Below are positions 28,992 through 38,468 of a stretch of 64,000 bases of DNA, in pieces. A program made the position numbers and the translations under genes. The notes below the pieces were generated by a model. The model was not told the origin of the DNA and did no database searches. It saw nothing but the letters and a program-made list of their open reading frames with translations. The stretch's first letter is position 1. Every line of letters begins with the position of its first letter. Origin of the DNA: Psychrobacter urativorans (GTDB lineage Bacteria; Pseudomonadota; Gammaproteobacteria; Pseudomonadales; Moraxellaceae); contig NZ_CAJHBR010000002.1 in assembly GCF_904846695.1 (NCBI RefSeq), positions 124,001 through 188,000 of the forward strand, read 5' to 3'.

Positions 28992-29027
28992 CAAACTAGG
29001 CAAACTAGGCAAACTAGGCAAACTAAA
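28992..29027 (+). repeat. 9-bp tandem repeat between the M16 genes
   Basis: Three exact copies of CAAACTAGG (28992-29000, 29001-29009, 29010-29018) and a fourth diverged copy (29019-29027). The array starts right after the first peptidase's stop codon. Confidence 0.85.
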
Positions 29028-29103
29028 CAACATTTTGCTTTACTTTAATGTAGAAACCAAAGCAAAGCTTATGCCCGTTAAAAGCTATGAGGCGACCCAC
29101 ATA

Positions 29104-30606
29104 ATGACAGTAATGAAAAATACAAAAATGACCACAGCATCCACTGTTAGTATGGCAGTGCTAATAGGACTTACAACTTGGGCCATGCCAGCGCAAGCAG
29201 AAGAGGCTACAGACTATCGAGTGCCAGCGATGATCGATAACAGTGCGCCTATTGCGGCCCTATCTACGCTCACTAGCATCAATAATGCCAAACCGCTGAA
29301 AGTTACTGTACCAAGTATTGTGCACTTCAACACCAAATCTGGCGTTCCTGTGTCTTTCGTACGGGCAGCGGCTCTACCGATCGTCGATATTGATTTACGT
29401 TTTAATGCAGGTAGTGCGCGGGATGGTAGTCTACGTGCAGATGGTTTTGGTATTGCTAGTATGACCGCTACTATGTTGACGCAAGGGTCTAAAAAGCTAG
29501 CTGAGAATGACTTTACTCGGGCGGTCGAGACGTTAGGTATCGATCTAAGCAGTAGCGCTTATAAAGACATGTTTACTATCTCCCTGCGCAGTCTCTCTGA
29601 TGATGAACATTTATTGCCAGCTGTTGATTTGATGACCCAGATGCTCACTGAGCCTAGTTTTGATAAAGCTACTTTAGCGCGTAATAAAGCGCGATTGTTA
29701 GTCGGTCTTCAGCAACAAAAACAAGATCCCGGCAGTCTTGCCAGCTTAGCTTTTAACGAGGCATTGTATGGTAAGCACCCTTATGCTCACCCTTCCTCTG
29801 GCACCCTTGCCAGTGTGCCTAGTATCGAACAACAAGACTTAATCGCTTTTAAAGATCGTTATTTAGTAGCCGCTAATGCTTCGTTGGCCATAACTGGTAA
29901 TTTGAGCATAGATCAAGCCAAAAAGCTCGCTGAAGATATTACCGCAAACTTACCTAAAGGCCAAGCAGCCAGCGTATTAGCTGAACCTAAGGCTTTGACC
30001 AAAGGTCAGCATATTCATATTGACTTTCCTAGTAGCCAAACTACCGTCCTAATGGGACAGCTGGGCAGTAAGCGCGCCACTGATCCTAAAGAACAACAGC
30101 AACAAACTAACTTTGCCGTCGGTAATGAAGTACTAGCAGGGGGCGATTTTAATGCTCGATTGATGACTGAAATTAGACAGAACCTTGGCTATACTTATGG
30201 GATATCAGGCTCGATGAGCCCTATGCTCACTCGTGGACCTTATCAAATAAGCTTTTCGACACGTAATGACAAAGCGCGTATGGCTATAGATGCTAGTTTG
30301 AAGGTGATTAATGAGACTTTAGCGCAAGGTATAACGGCTAGTGAGATGCAGCTGACCACAGACAATTTAAAGAATAGCTTTCCGATGAGCTTTGCTAGTA
30401 ATATTGGTATCAATGGTTTGCTGGGGACAATGAATTTCTATAAGCTGCCTGATGATTATTTAACCAATTATATGAGTCGGATCAATAATGTGCAGCTCGC
30501 TGAGGTGAATAAGACCTTGCGTGATACTTTAGATCCTAATAATTTTTTGATCGTCACCGTAGGACAGGATAACCCTTGGGACCAAGCTAGCGCTAAACCT
30601 CAATAG
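29104..30606 (+). CDS. M16 family peptidase-like subunit lacking the zinc motif
   Basis: The product (about 500 residues) has a signal peptide ending near AQAEE and two M16-type halves. The position matching HxxEH reads FGIASMTATMLTQG, so the zinc ligands are missing; the C-terminal half keeps LGYTYGISG, the substrate-binding region of M16 partners. It probably pairs with the preceding active subunit. The start is uncertain: ATG at 29104 or 29113 best precedes the signal peptide; in-frame starts at 29035 and 29071 give long extensions. Confidence 0.87.
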   Translation: MTVMKNTKMTTASTVSMAVLIGLTTWAMPAQAEEATDYRVPAMIDNSAPIAALSTLTSINNAKPLKVTVPSIVHFNTKSGVPVSFVRAAALPIVDIDLRFNAGSARDGSLRADGFGIASMTATMLTQGSKKLAENDFTRAVETLGIDLSSSAYKDMFTISLRSLSDDEHLLPAVDLMTQMLTEPSFDKATLARNKARLLVGLQQQKQDPGSLASLAFNEALYGKHPYAHPSSGTLASVPSIEQQDLIAFKDRYLVAANASLAITGNLSIDQAKKLAEDITANLPKGQAASVLAEPKALTKGQHIHIDFPSSQTTVLMGQLGSKRATDPKEQQQQTNFAVGNEVLAGGDFNARLMTEIRQNLGYTYGISGSMSPMLTRGPYQISFSTRNDKARMAIDASLKVINETLAQGITASEMQLTTDNLKNSFPMSFASNIGINGLLGTMNFYKLPDDYLTNYMSRINNVQLAEVNKTLRDTLDPNNFLIVTVGQDNPWDQASAKPQ

Positions 30607-30636
30607 GGGTTTAACGCTGTTTGATTGAGTAGTCAT

Positions 30637-31200
30637 TTAGTCTATAAGCTTAATGACTACGTCATACATAAAATGCTCAGGCTTATAGGTAGCTCCGTTA
30701 TAGGCTAAACGGATCACATGCTTATCATAAGAGAGTACTTTATAGTCGCCGTCAGCGAAATTATGTAACTCGGGTACTACCAATAAAGCTTCGATTTTAT
30801 CATCGCTGAGCTCGACGGTTATACGTTGATCGACTTTTGGATATAGATAATATTCACAATAGTCATCGACCATGACTTCCTGCACTCGCTCTATAACATT
30901 AGTATCAACATCCTTTTGCAGCAACTTAGGGCAGATATCAGCACGTCTAGCGGCTAAAAGTGCATAGGAGTTATCAATGCTGTTTTTTATCTCCTGCATA
31001 TTTTGCTTTCTTTGTTGTCCGAGTGCAGCTTCATTATCGACAACTTTGCCCTTATCCTCTGGTAAACAACCAGAAGTTGCCACTAGCGCTGATACTATAA
31101 TCATCTGTAAACTTAAACGCAGTGCTTTGGCCTTTAATAGATAATAGTTTTGTTGCTGATGCACGGTTTTATCAGCCAGCCCTAAGCTTAATACATTCAT
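30637..31200 (-). CDS. Hypothetical lipoprotein
   Basis: I do not recognise this family. The product of about 187 residues has an N-terminal polar stretch, a hydrophobic segment LQMIIVSALVA and a lipobox ending TSGC, then a soluble domain of about 140 residues with two Cys (DICPK and DYCEYY) that could form a disulfide. The ATG at 31200 is preferred; an in-frame GTG at 31209 adds three residues. It is convergent with the second M16 gene, and a 9-bp inverted repeat (30629-30637 with 30652-30660) spans its stop codon. Confidence 0.7.
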   Translation of the reverse strand: MNVLSLGLADKTVHQQQNYYLLKAKALRLSLQMIIVSALVATSGCLPEDKGKVVDNEAALGQQRKQNMQEIKNSIDNSYALLAARRADICPKLLQKDVDTNVIERVQEVMVDDYCEYYLYPKVDQRITVELSDDKIEALLVVPELHNFADGDYKVLSYDKHVIRLAYNGATYKPEHFMYDVVIKLID

Positions 31201-31618
31201 GGATATCACTTATTATAATTGTAATCAAATGACTCTAAGGTCAACAACTCTATTAATAAAAAATACTTATTACTAAGCTATAACTATAAATAAAACTTAA
31301 AAAAATAGCCCATTATTGCGGGCTATTTAAACACATTTGTTTGAAATATTGATAGTTATATATGACTTATATGTCATTGTGACCCTTTAATGGCATAGAA
31401 AATAACTTCTTGATATTAGGTAATAATAGTCAATACCGACTGTTCAGTACTAAATACCTATTAATAAATTACTAATATATACATCCTGAAAAACTGACTT
31501 AAGTCTATGATTTATATTATGAATCTCAATCATGGTGGCAGCCAAATAGCGGTACTCAAATAGACAGCTACTCTCCTATAACTATGGCTAGAGTTAGTAG
31601 CTTTCACTAACTCACTCA
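31201..31618. other. AT-rich spacer with terminator
   Basis: A 418-bp AT-rich spacer. It contains a minus-strand terminator hairpin at 31299-31328 about 290 bp downstream of the M15-type gene. No gene is seen. Confidence 0.55.
31299..31328 (-). terminator. Minus-strand terminator
   Basis: A 9-bp stem (31303-31311 with 31320-31328) with an 8-nt loop is followed on the minus strand by a T run. It probably ends transcripts from the M15-type peptidase gene. Confidence 0.7.
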
Positions 31619-32560
31619 CTAGTAACGACAAGCTGAAGCGCTGCTGGCATGTTGAAAACCCCACTTTCGATAGCCTTCAGTATCTAAATGGATAGCCCCT
31701 GTTGAATATAATCCTAAACCAAAGTTATAAGCATTGCCTTGATACTGCCAAAACTGACACAGACTGTCCTGCATACTACTAAGACGCCACGGACTACTCT
31801 CATACTCAGGCACCCAGATGTCCATGGCACCTGCAGTCATGTGCTTGCTGCCGTCAGCACCACCCGCACATGCATTAAGGCTTGGACTACGATATACCGA
31901 CCGTATCTCAGTGCCAGCTGGCAAGATACCTTGAGCTTTTAGGTCACTATAGAGTCGTAACGTCGGTACTATGTTTGACCACAACTCTTGCGGAGGTAGC
32001 TGATAAGGCTCATAGCCACATTTGTCCCAGCTACGAGCTGTTGTCAATAACTGCTCAAGTGGCGGAACATTCCGTGCCCCCAGTCTTGAGATAAGATAAC
32101 TTTTATAGCTGGCTACTTGTTGCGCACGCCAGCTGTTGCTATTTAGCCAGCTATTGAAATCCATGCTACTAAAGTTGTTATAGCTAGTATTATAACTATT
32201 ATTAGTGGTGCTATAGCTAGTATTGTAGCTAGGGGTACGCGGGTTAACATTTACCCGCTTACTTTCTTCTATTGATACCTTGGCATCGAATTCATATTGG
32301 CGCTGTTTTTGTTCGATAAGGCCTTGCATGTTATCGCCAGTTATCTGCTGGCGGTATGGTGCAGGGGTTATATAAGCATTGCTAGTATCATTATTACCCT
32401 GACGAACTTGTATCCGGCGTTCGTTATCGACACTCAATACCGCCGCATAACTACTGACACTGGTGGTACAGACTAAAAAGGCTAACGCAGCACGCGCAGC
32501 TAGTCCTGTTGGCACTTGCCAAACCATTGATTCATTAATTCCACTGTTTACATTTTTCAT
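31619..32560 (-). CDS. M15-type D,D-carboxypeptidase-like protein
   Basis: The 313-residue protein has a signal-like segment near residues 20-40 (ALAFLVCTTSVSSYA), a low-complexity Ser/Asn/Tyr linker near 110-132, and a C-terminal domain with YRSPSLN, GSKHMTAGAMDIW and IHLDTEG. The SxHxxGxAxD and IHxD patterns are the zinc-binding motifs of M15 peptidases such as the phage-like M15A group. It probably acts on cell-wall peptides in the periplasm. It lies divergent from rodA, itself a cell-wall gene, across a 306-bp spacer. Confidence 0.8.
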   Translation of the reverse strand: MKNVNSGINESMVWQVPTGLAARAALAFLVCTTSVSSYAAVLSVDNERRIQVRQGNNDTSNAYITPAPYRQQITGDNMQGLIEQKQRQYEFDAKVSIEESKRVNVNPRTPSYNTSYSTTNNSYNTSYNNFSSMDFNSWLNSNSWRAQQVASYKSYLISRLGARNVPPLEQLLTTARSWDKCGYEPYQLPPQELWSNIVPTLRLYSDLKAQGILPAGTEIRSVYRSPSLNACAGGADGSKHMTAGAMDIWVPEYESSPWRLSSMQDSLCQFWQYQGNAYNFGLGLYSTGAIHLDTEGYRKWGFQHASSASACRY

Positions 32561-32866
32561 TGACGGTAACTACCACTAAAAACATCTCATCGATATTATC
32601 AAATTTTTCACAGGCAGGCTAAACTATCGCCAGTTAATTAGCCTTAGAGGGTTTGTTATTAACACTAATGCTAATAGGTTTTATAATGACGTTACTTTAT
32701 TACGCTAAAGTTACTTTTTAGGAGGATTTAAGCTCGAGCGTATAGGGGTTTTTTTACGGTTTACCCAATTTTACTGTTATGCTCTCAATTGACTACGTTT
32801 TGGTTAATACGCTCTTTGTATTGACTTCACTTTTTTTATAACCATATTTTAAGCTAAATTTTGCCT
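32561..32866. other. Divergent spacer between the M15-type gene and rodA
   Basis: A 306-bp spacer with no gene. TTGACT at about 32820 with a CATATT-like box 16 nt downstream is a possible rodA promoter, but the match is weak. Confidence 0.4.
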
Positions 32867-34009
32867 ATGTCTTCTAACCCGCAATACAGATTTTCTCGTC
32901 AAAGTCACCATCTTGGTCAACATTCTGAGCCGACTTTGTGGCAAAGGATTCACATAGATCCTTGGTTGACGTTGTTGTTACTATCCATCTGCTGCATTGG
33001 TTTGACGATTTTATATAGCGCCTCGATTCAAGACAATGCTATGGTCTTGCGCCAAATAGTTAGTTATGGTGTAGCCTTCATAGTTATGTTTGTTATGGCA
33101 CAGATTCCACCTAGCGTTTATCGTACTCTAACCCCTATCTTTTATGTATTGGGTTTACTACTGCTAGTACTCGTAGATATTATTGGTGAAGTTCGCATGG
33201 GCGCGCAGCGCTGGATAAACTTGCCAGGATTTGGCAGTGTACAACCCTCAGAGTTTATGAAGCTGGGTATGCCTATGATGTGTGCTTGGTTTTTATCCAA
33301 ACGCGATCTACCACCAAGCTTTTCCAGTGTGGGGATTGTTCTAGTACTTATTATCATACCAGTGTTATTAATAGCTAAAGAACCGGATTTAGGTACTTCA
33401 CTATTAGTAGCCGCAAGCGGATTGTTTGTATTATTTTTGGCAGGTTTATCTTGGTGGATGATCGCTGGTGCCTTGGCTTTATCTGTACCCATAGTCACTA
33501 TTGCTTGGCAGTTCTTATTACATGACTATCAGCGCACTCGCGTATTAACGCTCTTTAATCCTGAAGGTGATGCTCAAGGTGCTGGCTGGAATATCATCCA
33601 ATCCAAAACCGCTATAGGGTCAGGGGGTCTGACTGGCAAAGGCTATTTAGACGGTACTCAATCGCATTTGCACTTCTTGCCCGAAGGTCATACTGACTTT
33701 ATCATAGCGGCATTTTCTGAAGAATTCGGGCTATTGGGGGTAATATTACTAATGTTTTTTTATGCCTGTTTACTAAGTCGTTCGCTATATATCGCCTTTA
33801 CTCATCCTGATACTTATAGCCGATTATTAGCAGGAGCTGTCGCTATGTCATTCTTCGTTTATGTCTTTGTAAATGTGGGCATGGTTGGCGGGATTTTACC
33901 AGTAGTAGGCGTTCCACTGCCCTTCATAAGCTATGGTGGTACTGCTATTGTCACCTTAATGGCAGGCTTCGGATTGCTAATGTCCATCCATACTCATAGG
34001 CCTGAGTAG
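32867..34009 (+). CDS. rodA: Peptidoglycan glycosyltransferase RodA
   Basis: RodA is the SEDS-family transglycosylase of the elongasome that polymerises lipid II during rod growth. The 380-residue protein has about ten membrane segments and the SEDS signatures GAQRWINLPGFGSVQPSE, a large periplasmic loop GAGWNIIQSKTAIGSGG, FLPEGHTDFI and the C-terminal PVVGVPLPFISYGG. The ATG at 32867 is chosen over an in-frame TTG two codons earlier. The partner pbp2 (mrdA) and slt genes are not adjacent. Confidence 0.95.
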   Translation: MSSNPQYRFSRQSHHLGQHSEPTLWQRIHIDPWLTLLLLSICCIGLTILYSASIQDNAMVLRQIVSYGVAFIVMFVMAQIPPSVYRTLTPIFYVLGLLLLVLVDIIGEVRMGAQRWINLPGFGSVQPSEFMKLGMPMMCAWFLSKRDLPPSFSSVGIVLVLIIIPVLLIAKEPDLGTSLLVAASGLFVLFLAGLSWWMIAGALALSVPIVTIAWQFLLHDYQRTRVLTLFNPEGDAQGAGWNIIQSKTAIGSGGLTGKGYLDGTQSHLHFLPEGHTDFIIAAFSEEFGLLGVILLMFFYACLLSRSLYIAFTHPDTYSRLLAGAVAMSFFVYVFVNVGMVGGILPVVGVPLPFISYGGTAIVTLMAGFGLLMSIHTHRPE

Positions 34010-35008
34010 CTTTACTCATCCCCCTAAATAGCTGCTAGTTTTGACTCTTTCCCTGTTAATTAAACAGCTGCTTAAGTCGCTATTTAAATAGAGTCATGTT
34101 TAACCTTTACAAGTCAAAAAATCGGCTATAAGTGTATTTAAAACTGGCGTTTTTTTGTTAAAAAACGGTGATAAAAGATTTTTAGTCATTTTCTGAGTGC
34201 TTAGCACTAAATATACTATGGGCTTTTTGTTGTAAATATATATACATATTGCCAAAAAAAGTCTATATAACCTGCTTATATTTAGAGCCAGTTCATAGAT
34301 ATAACTTAATGAATTCAATCACTTAGCCATGAGAACTATTAATCATTAACAAGATAAATTATCTTAGTAGCTTTATATTAATATTAGTCGTATGATGATC
34401 TTTGCTCAGCGCACCAGCATAACTAATAAAACTATTTAGACCTTTATTGGTATTAATATTTATTGAATTTGTAAGCGCCTTTTCACCCTGTTTTTTTCGT
34501 TATTTTTTTAGACAAGTTGTTGTTATTATTCACTTTAGATAGTAGTTACTCCTGCTGCAATTCATCGGTTTACTATTTATTGTTGATTGATGCTTGTAGA
34601 TTCTAAAGCTTGTTATTTACAAAAAATTGCGTTAACCTCTGTTAGAGTATTTAGCTACAGAACCTATACAGATCTACTAATAAAGTTAGCAATTAATTAT
34701 ATTCAAGTCAGAGCTCATCAGTATAGTTAGCCTTTGAAATTTCTCAGAGTTTAACTAATCAAGCGTTTATAACGGCAGTAATATAAGCAGCAATACTGGT
34801 TTTTATACGATTGATGATTTAGCAACATCGATGAGCGAATTATAAAACTTACCTAAAAGTTAAAACTAATTATATTTTGTACTCTCTATCTATAAACTTA
34901 ATCGGTAATGGTTAGAATAAAAGTGCAGAATAGCTCAACTTGTCCTACATAATAAGTCATAGCTGATCATTAATTAGAATTTATAATCTAGGTTACAGAG
35001 GTATATAT
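34010..35008. other. One-kilobase AT-rich spacer
   Basis: The longest gene-free stretch, 999 bp, very AT-rich. Open frames here are short (at most about 70 codons), lack ribosome-binding sites and have no recognisable features. A short inverted repeat around 34147-34168 may end rodA transcripts. The right end holds the leader of the RlpA-like gene. I see no insertion-sequence ends. Confidence 0.5.
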
Positions 35009-35623
35009 ATGAATAAGCGTTTATCTGGTCTTCTTACCGCGTCAGTATTTTTGTTCGCTGGCTCAACAATGGCGTCTAGCGCTAATGCCGCCGAAGCAAA
35101 AACTACGCTTGCCAACTTTTCTCAAGATAACGCCTCGCATATTGATCGTGTACTCGGTGAACTTACTCGCCAGCATGACAATGCATCAAGTTTAGTAAAA
35201 TCTGCACGTCAGCCAAGCTCTTTGGCTCTTAATAGTTCACTATTGGCCAGTAACTCCACTGGACTCAGCAATGATGAAGATGTGTTGGAACGTCTGACAG
35301 CAGTTGCGTCTAATTCAGTGAGTAAATTTAAGCAGACTGGTCTCGCTTCTTGGTATGGTCGTAAATTCCATGGTCGTAAAACCGCCAGTGGTGATACTTT
35401 TGATATGAATGGTTTGACTGCGGCGCATCGTTCATTACCTTTGAACTGTTATGTCAAAGTCACTAACAAAACCAATGGTAAAACTGTAGTAGTAAAAGTT
35501 AATGACCGTGGTCCATTTAGTGGTAACCGTGTGTTAGATTTATCTTACGGTGCTGCTAAACAGTTAGGTATCACTAGTAAAGGGGTTGGTAACGTTTCTA
35601 TTGAGCGTGTTGCAGGACCCTAG
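35009..35623 (+). CDS. RlpA-like double-psi beta-barrel protein
   Basis: The 204-residue protein has a signal peptide ending near SANAAEA without a lipobox, a polar stretch, and the RlpA core GLASWYGRKFHGRKTASG, LTAAHRSLP and VKVNDRGPF, from about 115. RlpA proteins are lytic transglycosylases of denuded glycan strands at the septum. The residue equivalent to the catalytic Glu in TASGE is Asp here (TASGD), while the following Asp and His are kept, so activity is uncertain. There is no SPOR domain. It ends at a strong terminator. Confidence 0.82.
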   Translation: MNKRLSGLLTASVFLFAGSTMASSANAAEAKTTLANFSQDNASHIDRVLGELTRQHDNASSLVKSARQPSSLALNSSLLASNSTGLSNDEDVLERLTAVASNSVSKFKQTGLASWYGRKFHGRKTASGDTFDMNGLTAAHRSLPLNCYVKVTNKTNGKTVVVKVNDRGPFSGNRVLDLSYGAAKQLGITSKGVGNVSIERVAGP

Positions 35624-35702
35624 TCTTTAGACTATTAATATTTTTATATTATTAATATTTTTAGACTGTTAATAAGTGCTAATAGCAAAGCAATACTTAA
35701 AG

Positions 35703-35740
35703 AAAAACCGCCAAGCTTACAGAAAAGTTTGGCGGTTTTT
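35703..35740. terminator. Bidirectional terminator
   Basis: A 16-bp stem with one G-T pair (35703-35718 with 35725-35740) starts with five A and ends with five T. It separates the convergent RlpA-like and radA genes. Confidence 0.92.
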
Positions 35741-35830
35741 CTGTTTTAAGACCTTATCTAATAGTAGTCGCTATCGGACAAGTCCTTAAAGCATTACTTA
35801 TAAAAGCTAGCAACAGTGGAACTATAATCA

Positions 35831-37273
35831 CTACAGCTCAAAGGCCTTTTCTATAGCATCATCCAAGCGCTCTACGGCGATAATAGTGATACCTTTAAAT
35901 TGGGCTGAATTAGCAGCTGGTGCATTAGATTTGGGCACGATGGCATGAGTAAAGCCATGTTTCATAGCTTCTTTTAAACGCTCTTGACCATTAGGTACTG
36001 GCCGTATCTCGCCAGACAACCCTACTTCACCGAATACTGCTAGTGAGGAAGGCAGCGCTCGCTCTTTGATGCTAGAAGCGCAAGCTAATAACACTGCCAA
36101 ATCAGAGCCGGTTTCTATAACCTTTACCCCACCTACTACGTTCACATAGACATCTTGCCCGCTAGTATGGATACCGCCGTGACGGTGCATAACCGCTAAC
36201 AACATCGACATGCGCTGAAAATCAAGCCCCAAAGCCATACGTCGTGGCTGTCCTTGTGAGTCATCAACCAAGGCTTGTACTTCTACTAATAGTGGACGCG
36301 TGCCTTCACGACTGACCATCACCACTGAGCCTGCAACTGGCTTGTCATAACGGCTTAAAAATATCGCTGAAGGGTTAGCAACTTCTTTAAGACCCATATC
36401 CGTCATACCAAAGATACCCAGCTCATTGACCGCACCAAAACGGTTTTTTACCGCCCGAATCATCCGAAAGCGCGAATCAGACTGACCCTCAAAGTACAGT
36501 ACAGTATCGACCATGTGCTCAAGTACTCTAGGTCCTGCCAGCGTACCTTCTTTGGTTACATGACCTACCAAGAATAATGCTGTGCCCGTTTGCTTAGCAT
36601 AGCGAGTTAAGATAGCTGCAGACTCACGAATTTGACTCACCCCACCTGGCGCTGAATTAATGGCATCAGTATAGATAGTTTGAATAGAGTCGATGATAGC
36701 GATAGCCGGTTGCTCTTGCGTTAGAGCAGCACAGATAGTCTCTACATTAGTCTCTGCTAATACTCGCAATCTGTCCGCTGGTAGATCCAAGCGTTTAGCG
36801 CGCATAGCGACTTGCGCTAATGATTCCTCACCAGTGACATACAAGGCGCTACCCGCCAACGAATCAACCTTGGCCATATTGGTTGCGGTTTGTAGCAAGA
36901 TAGTAGATTTGCCGATACCCGGATCACCACCTATCAATACTACGGAGCCGGCGACTAAGCCGCCCCCTAGCACCCGATCGAACTCACTGATACCCGTCGA
37001 CATACGCGAATCTAAAGTGACGCTAACTGCATTCAGAGGCATGACCGCACTGTGAGTGCCTGAATAATTGCCAGTGGTTGAGCTATTAGCATCAGCATTA
37101 CGAGGCGCTGCACGAGGTGCGGGTTTAGGGGTTTTTTTATTATGGTGCGGCATACTGACATTGGGTGCTTCGACTAAGCTATTCCATTCGCCGCAATCAG
37201 AGCACTGTCCTGCCCATTTACCAAAATGAGCACCGCAATGCTGGCAAACATAGCTACTAGTATTTTTTGCCAT
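35831..37273 (-). CDS. radA: DNA repair protein RadA
   Basis: RadA/Sms is a RecA-like ATPase that promotes branch migration during recombination. The 480-residue protein has an N-terminal zinc finger (CQHCG and CSDCG, residues about 10-30), Walker A GGDPGIGKSTI near 114-124, the RadA-specific KNRFG motif near 275, and a C-terminal Lon-like domain with GEVGLSGEIRPV. It lies downstream of lptB on the same strand but separated by 265 bp. Confidence 0.96.
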   Translation of the reverse strand: MAKNTSSYVCQHCGAHFGKWAGQCSDCGEWNSLVEAPNVSMPHHNKKTPKPAPRAAPRNADANSSTTGNYSGTHSAVMPLNAVSVTLDSRMSTGISEFDRVLGGGLVAGSVVLIGGDPGIGKSTILLQTATNMAKVDSLAGSALYVTGEESLAQVAMRAKRLDLPADRLRVLAETNVETICAALTQEQPAIAIIDSIQTIYTDAINSAPGGVSQIRESAAILTRYAKQTGTALFLVGHVTKEGTLAGPRVLEHMVDTVLYFEGQSDSRFRMIRAVKNRFGAVNELGIFGMTDMGLKEVANPSAIFLSRYDKPVAGSVVMVSREGTRPLLVEVQALVDDSQGQPRRMALGLDFQRMSMLLAVMHRHGGIHTSGQDVYVNVVGGVKVIETGSDLAVLLACASSIKERALPSSLAVFGEVGLSGEIRPVPNGQERLKEAMKHGFTHAIVPKSNAPAANSAQFKGITIIAVERLDDAIEKAFEL

Positions 37274-37430
37274 AGTCGTTAAGCCTTATAAAAATTATAA
37301 AAAATTAAGAAAGTGACAAATTAAGTAAAGCCACTTATCAAGCTATCTAGTCAATAAAATAATTAATAAGTATTGTGAGAGCAGCGATAAGGATATGACG
37401 CTGATAAAAACGGAAGGGTGAAGTTTTATG

Positions 37431-37466
37431 CGATGCTCAGCCTCTATAAGCTAGGCTGAAGCATCG
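37431..37466. other. Hairpin between lptB and radA
   Basis: A 13-bp stem with a single bulged base (37431-37443 with 37453-37466) and a 9-nt loop. No T tract follows on either strand. It may cap the 3' end of the lpt transcript or be an attenuator before radA; function is inferred. Confidence 0.5.
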
Positions 37467-37538
37467 TTTAGGATACTATTAACAAACCATCATAAAACTA
37501 GAGTTTGATGCAGAATAAAATCAACGCAGTAAATAAAT

Positions 37539-38384
37539 TTAGGCCTGAAAGTCTTTACCTAAGTAGACACTTTTTACTAGCTCATTATCCAAGATATCTT
37601 GTGGTTTGCCTTCAGCAATGATCGCCCCTTCTGAGACTATATAAGCTTTCTCACAAATAGCTAGAGTATCACGGACGTTATGATCAGTAATAAGTACCCC
37701 AATACCGCGATTTTTTAGCGCTAAGATCACATCTTTTATGTCACCTACTGAAATAGGATCAACCCCAGCAAACGGCTCATCCAATAGAATAAACTTAGGG
37801 TCAGCAGCTAAGGCACGAGCAATCTCACAACGACGACGCTCGCCTCCTGATACACTCATCCCTAACGATTTACGCACATGCTGTAGATTGAACTCGTTGA
37901 TGAGTTTTTCAAGCTCTTCACGTTGAGCACTAGCGGACAGCTCTTTACGAGTCTGCAATATAGCTAAAATATTATCTTCAATAGATAGCTTACGAAAGAT
38001 AGAAGCCTCTTGTGGTAAGTAACCAATACCAGCACGTGCGCGCTCATGCATAGCATATTTGGACAAATCCATCTTGCCCAAAGTGACACGACCTTTATCC
38101 ATATTGACTAAGCCTACTACCATATAAAAGCTAGTAGTCTTGCCAGCACCGTTCGGCCCTAACAACCCTACTACTTGGCCTTGCTCCACAGAGAAAGAAA
38201 CATCTTTGACCACCCAGCGCTTGTTGTAGCGCTTGCCTAAGTTTTGCATGACTAAACGTATGCGTGACTCGCTATTGTCATCGGCTAAAAGCTTATTACT
38301 ATCCAATTGCTGTGTGCCCAGTTCAGATACTAAAGAATCAGGATGGCTAGAGAGGTTGCGGTCATCATTCATACTTATACTCAT
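37539..38384 (-). CDS. lptB: LPS export ABC transporter ATP-binding protein
   Basis: LptB powers extraction of lipopolysaccharide from the inner membrane with LptF/LptG. The 281-residue protein has Walker [13 protein letters not shown]-loop [11 protein letters not shown] signature [10 protein letters not shown] and Walker [14 protein letters not shown]. It carries an N-terminal extension of about 40 polar residues before the normal start of the fold. It is the last of the group kdsD-kdsC-lptC-lptA-lptB. lptF and lptG are not in the window. Confidence 0.95.
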   Translation of the reverse strand: MSISMNDDRNLSSHPDSLVSELGTQQLDSNKLLADDNSESRIRLVMQNLGKRYNKRWVVKDVSFSVEQGQVVGLLGPNGAGKTTSFYMVVGLVNMDKGRVTLGKMDLSKYAMHERARAGIGYLPQEASIFRKLSIEDNILAILQTRKELSASAQREELEKLINEFNLQHVRKSLGMSVSGGERRRCEIARALAADPKFILLDEPFAGVDPISVGDIKDVILALKNRGIGVLITDHNVRDTLAICEKAYIVSEGAIIAEGKPQDILDNELVKSVYLGKDFQA

Positions 38385-38468
38385 GCTGGTATTGATAATA
38401 GGACGTAAAACAGGGCAATATTAGCAGTGCTGCTGGCTGTAGCCTAGTAGCAAAAATCAAGTTTCAAG

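Noticed and set aside
34100-34318. A 72-codon minus-strand frame in the AT-rich spacer
   Set aside because: No ribosome-binding site, unusual composition and no recognisable feature; expected by chance in AT-rich DNA.
34590-34730. A 46-codon plus-strand frame before the RlpA-like gene
   Set aside because: No Shine-Dalgarno and no signal peptide or other feature.
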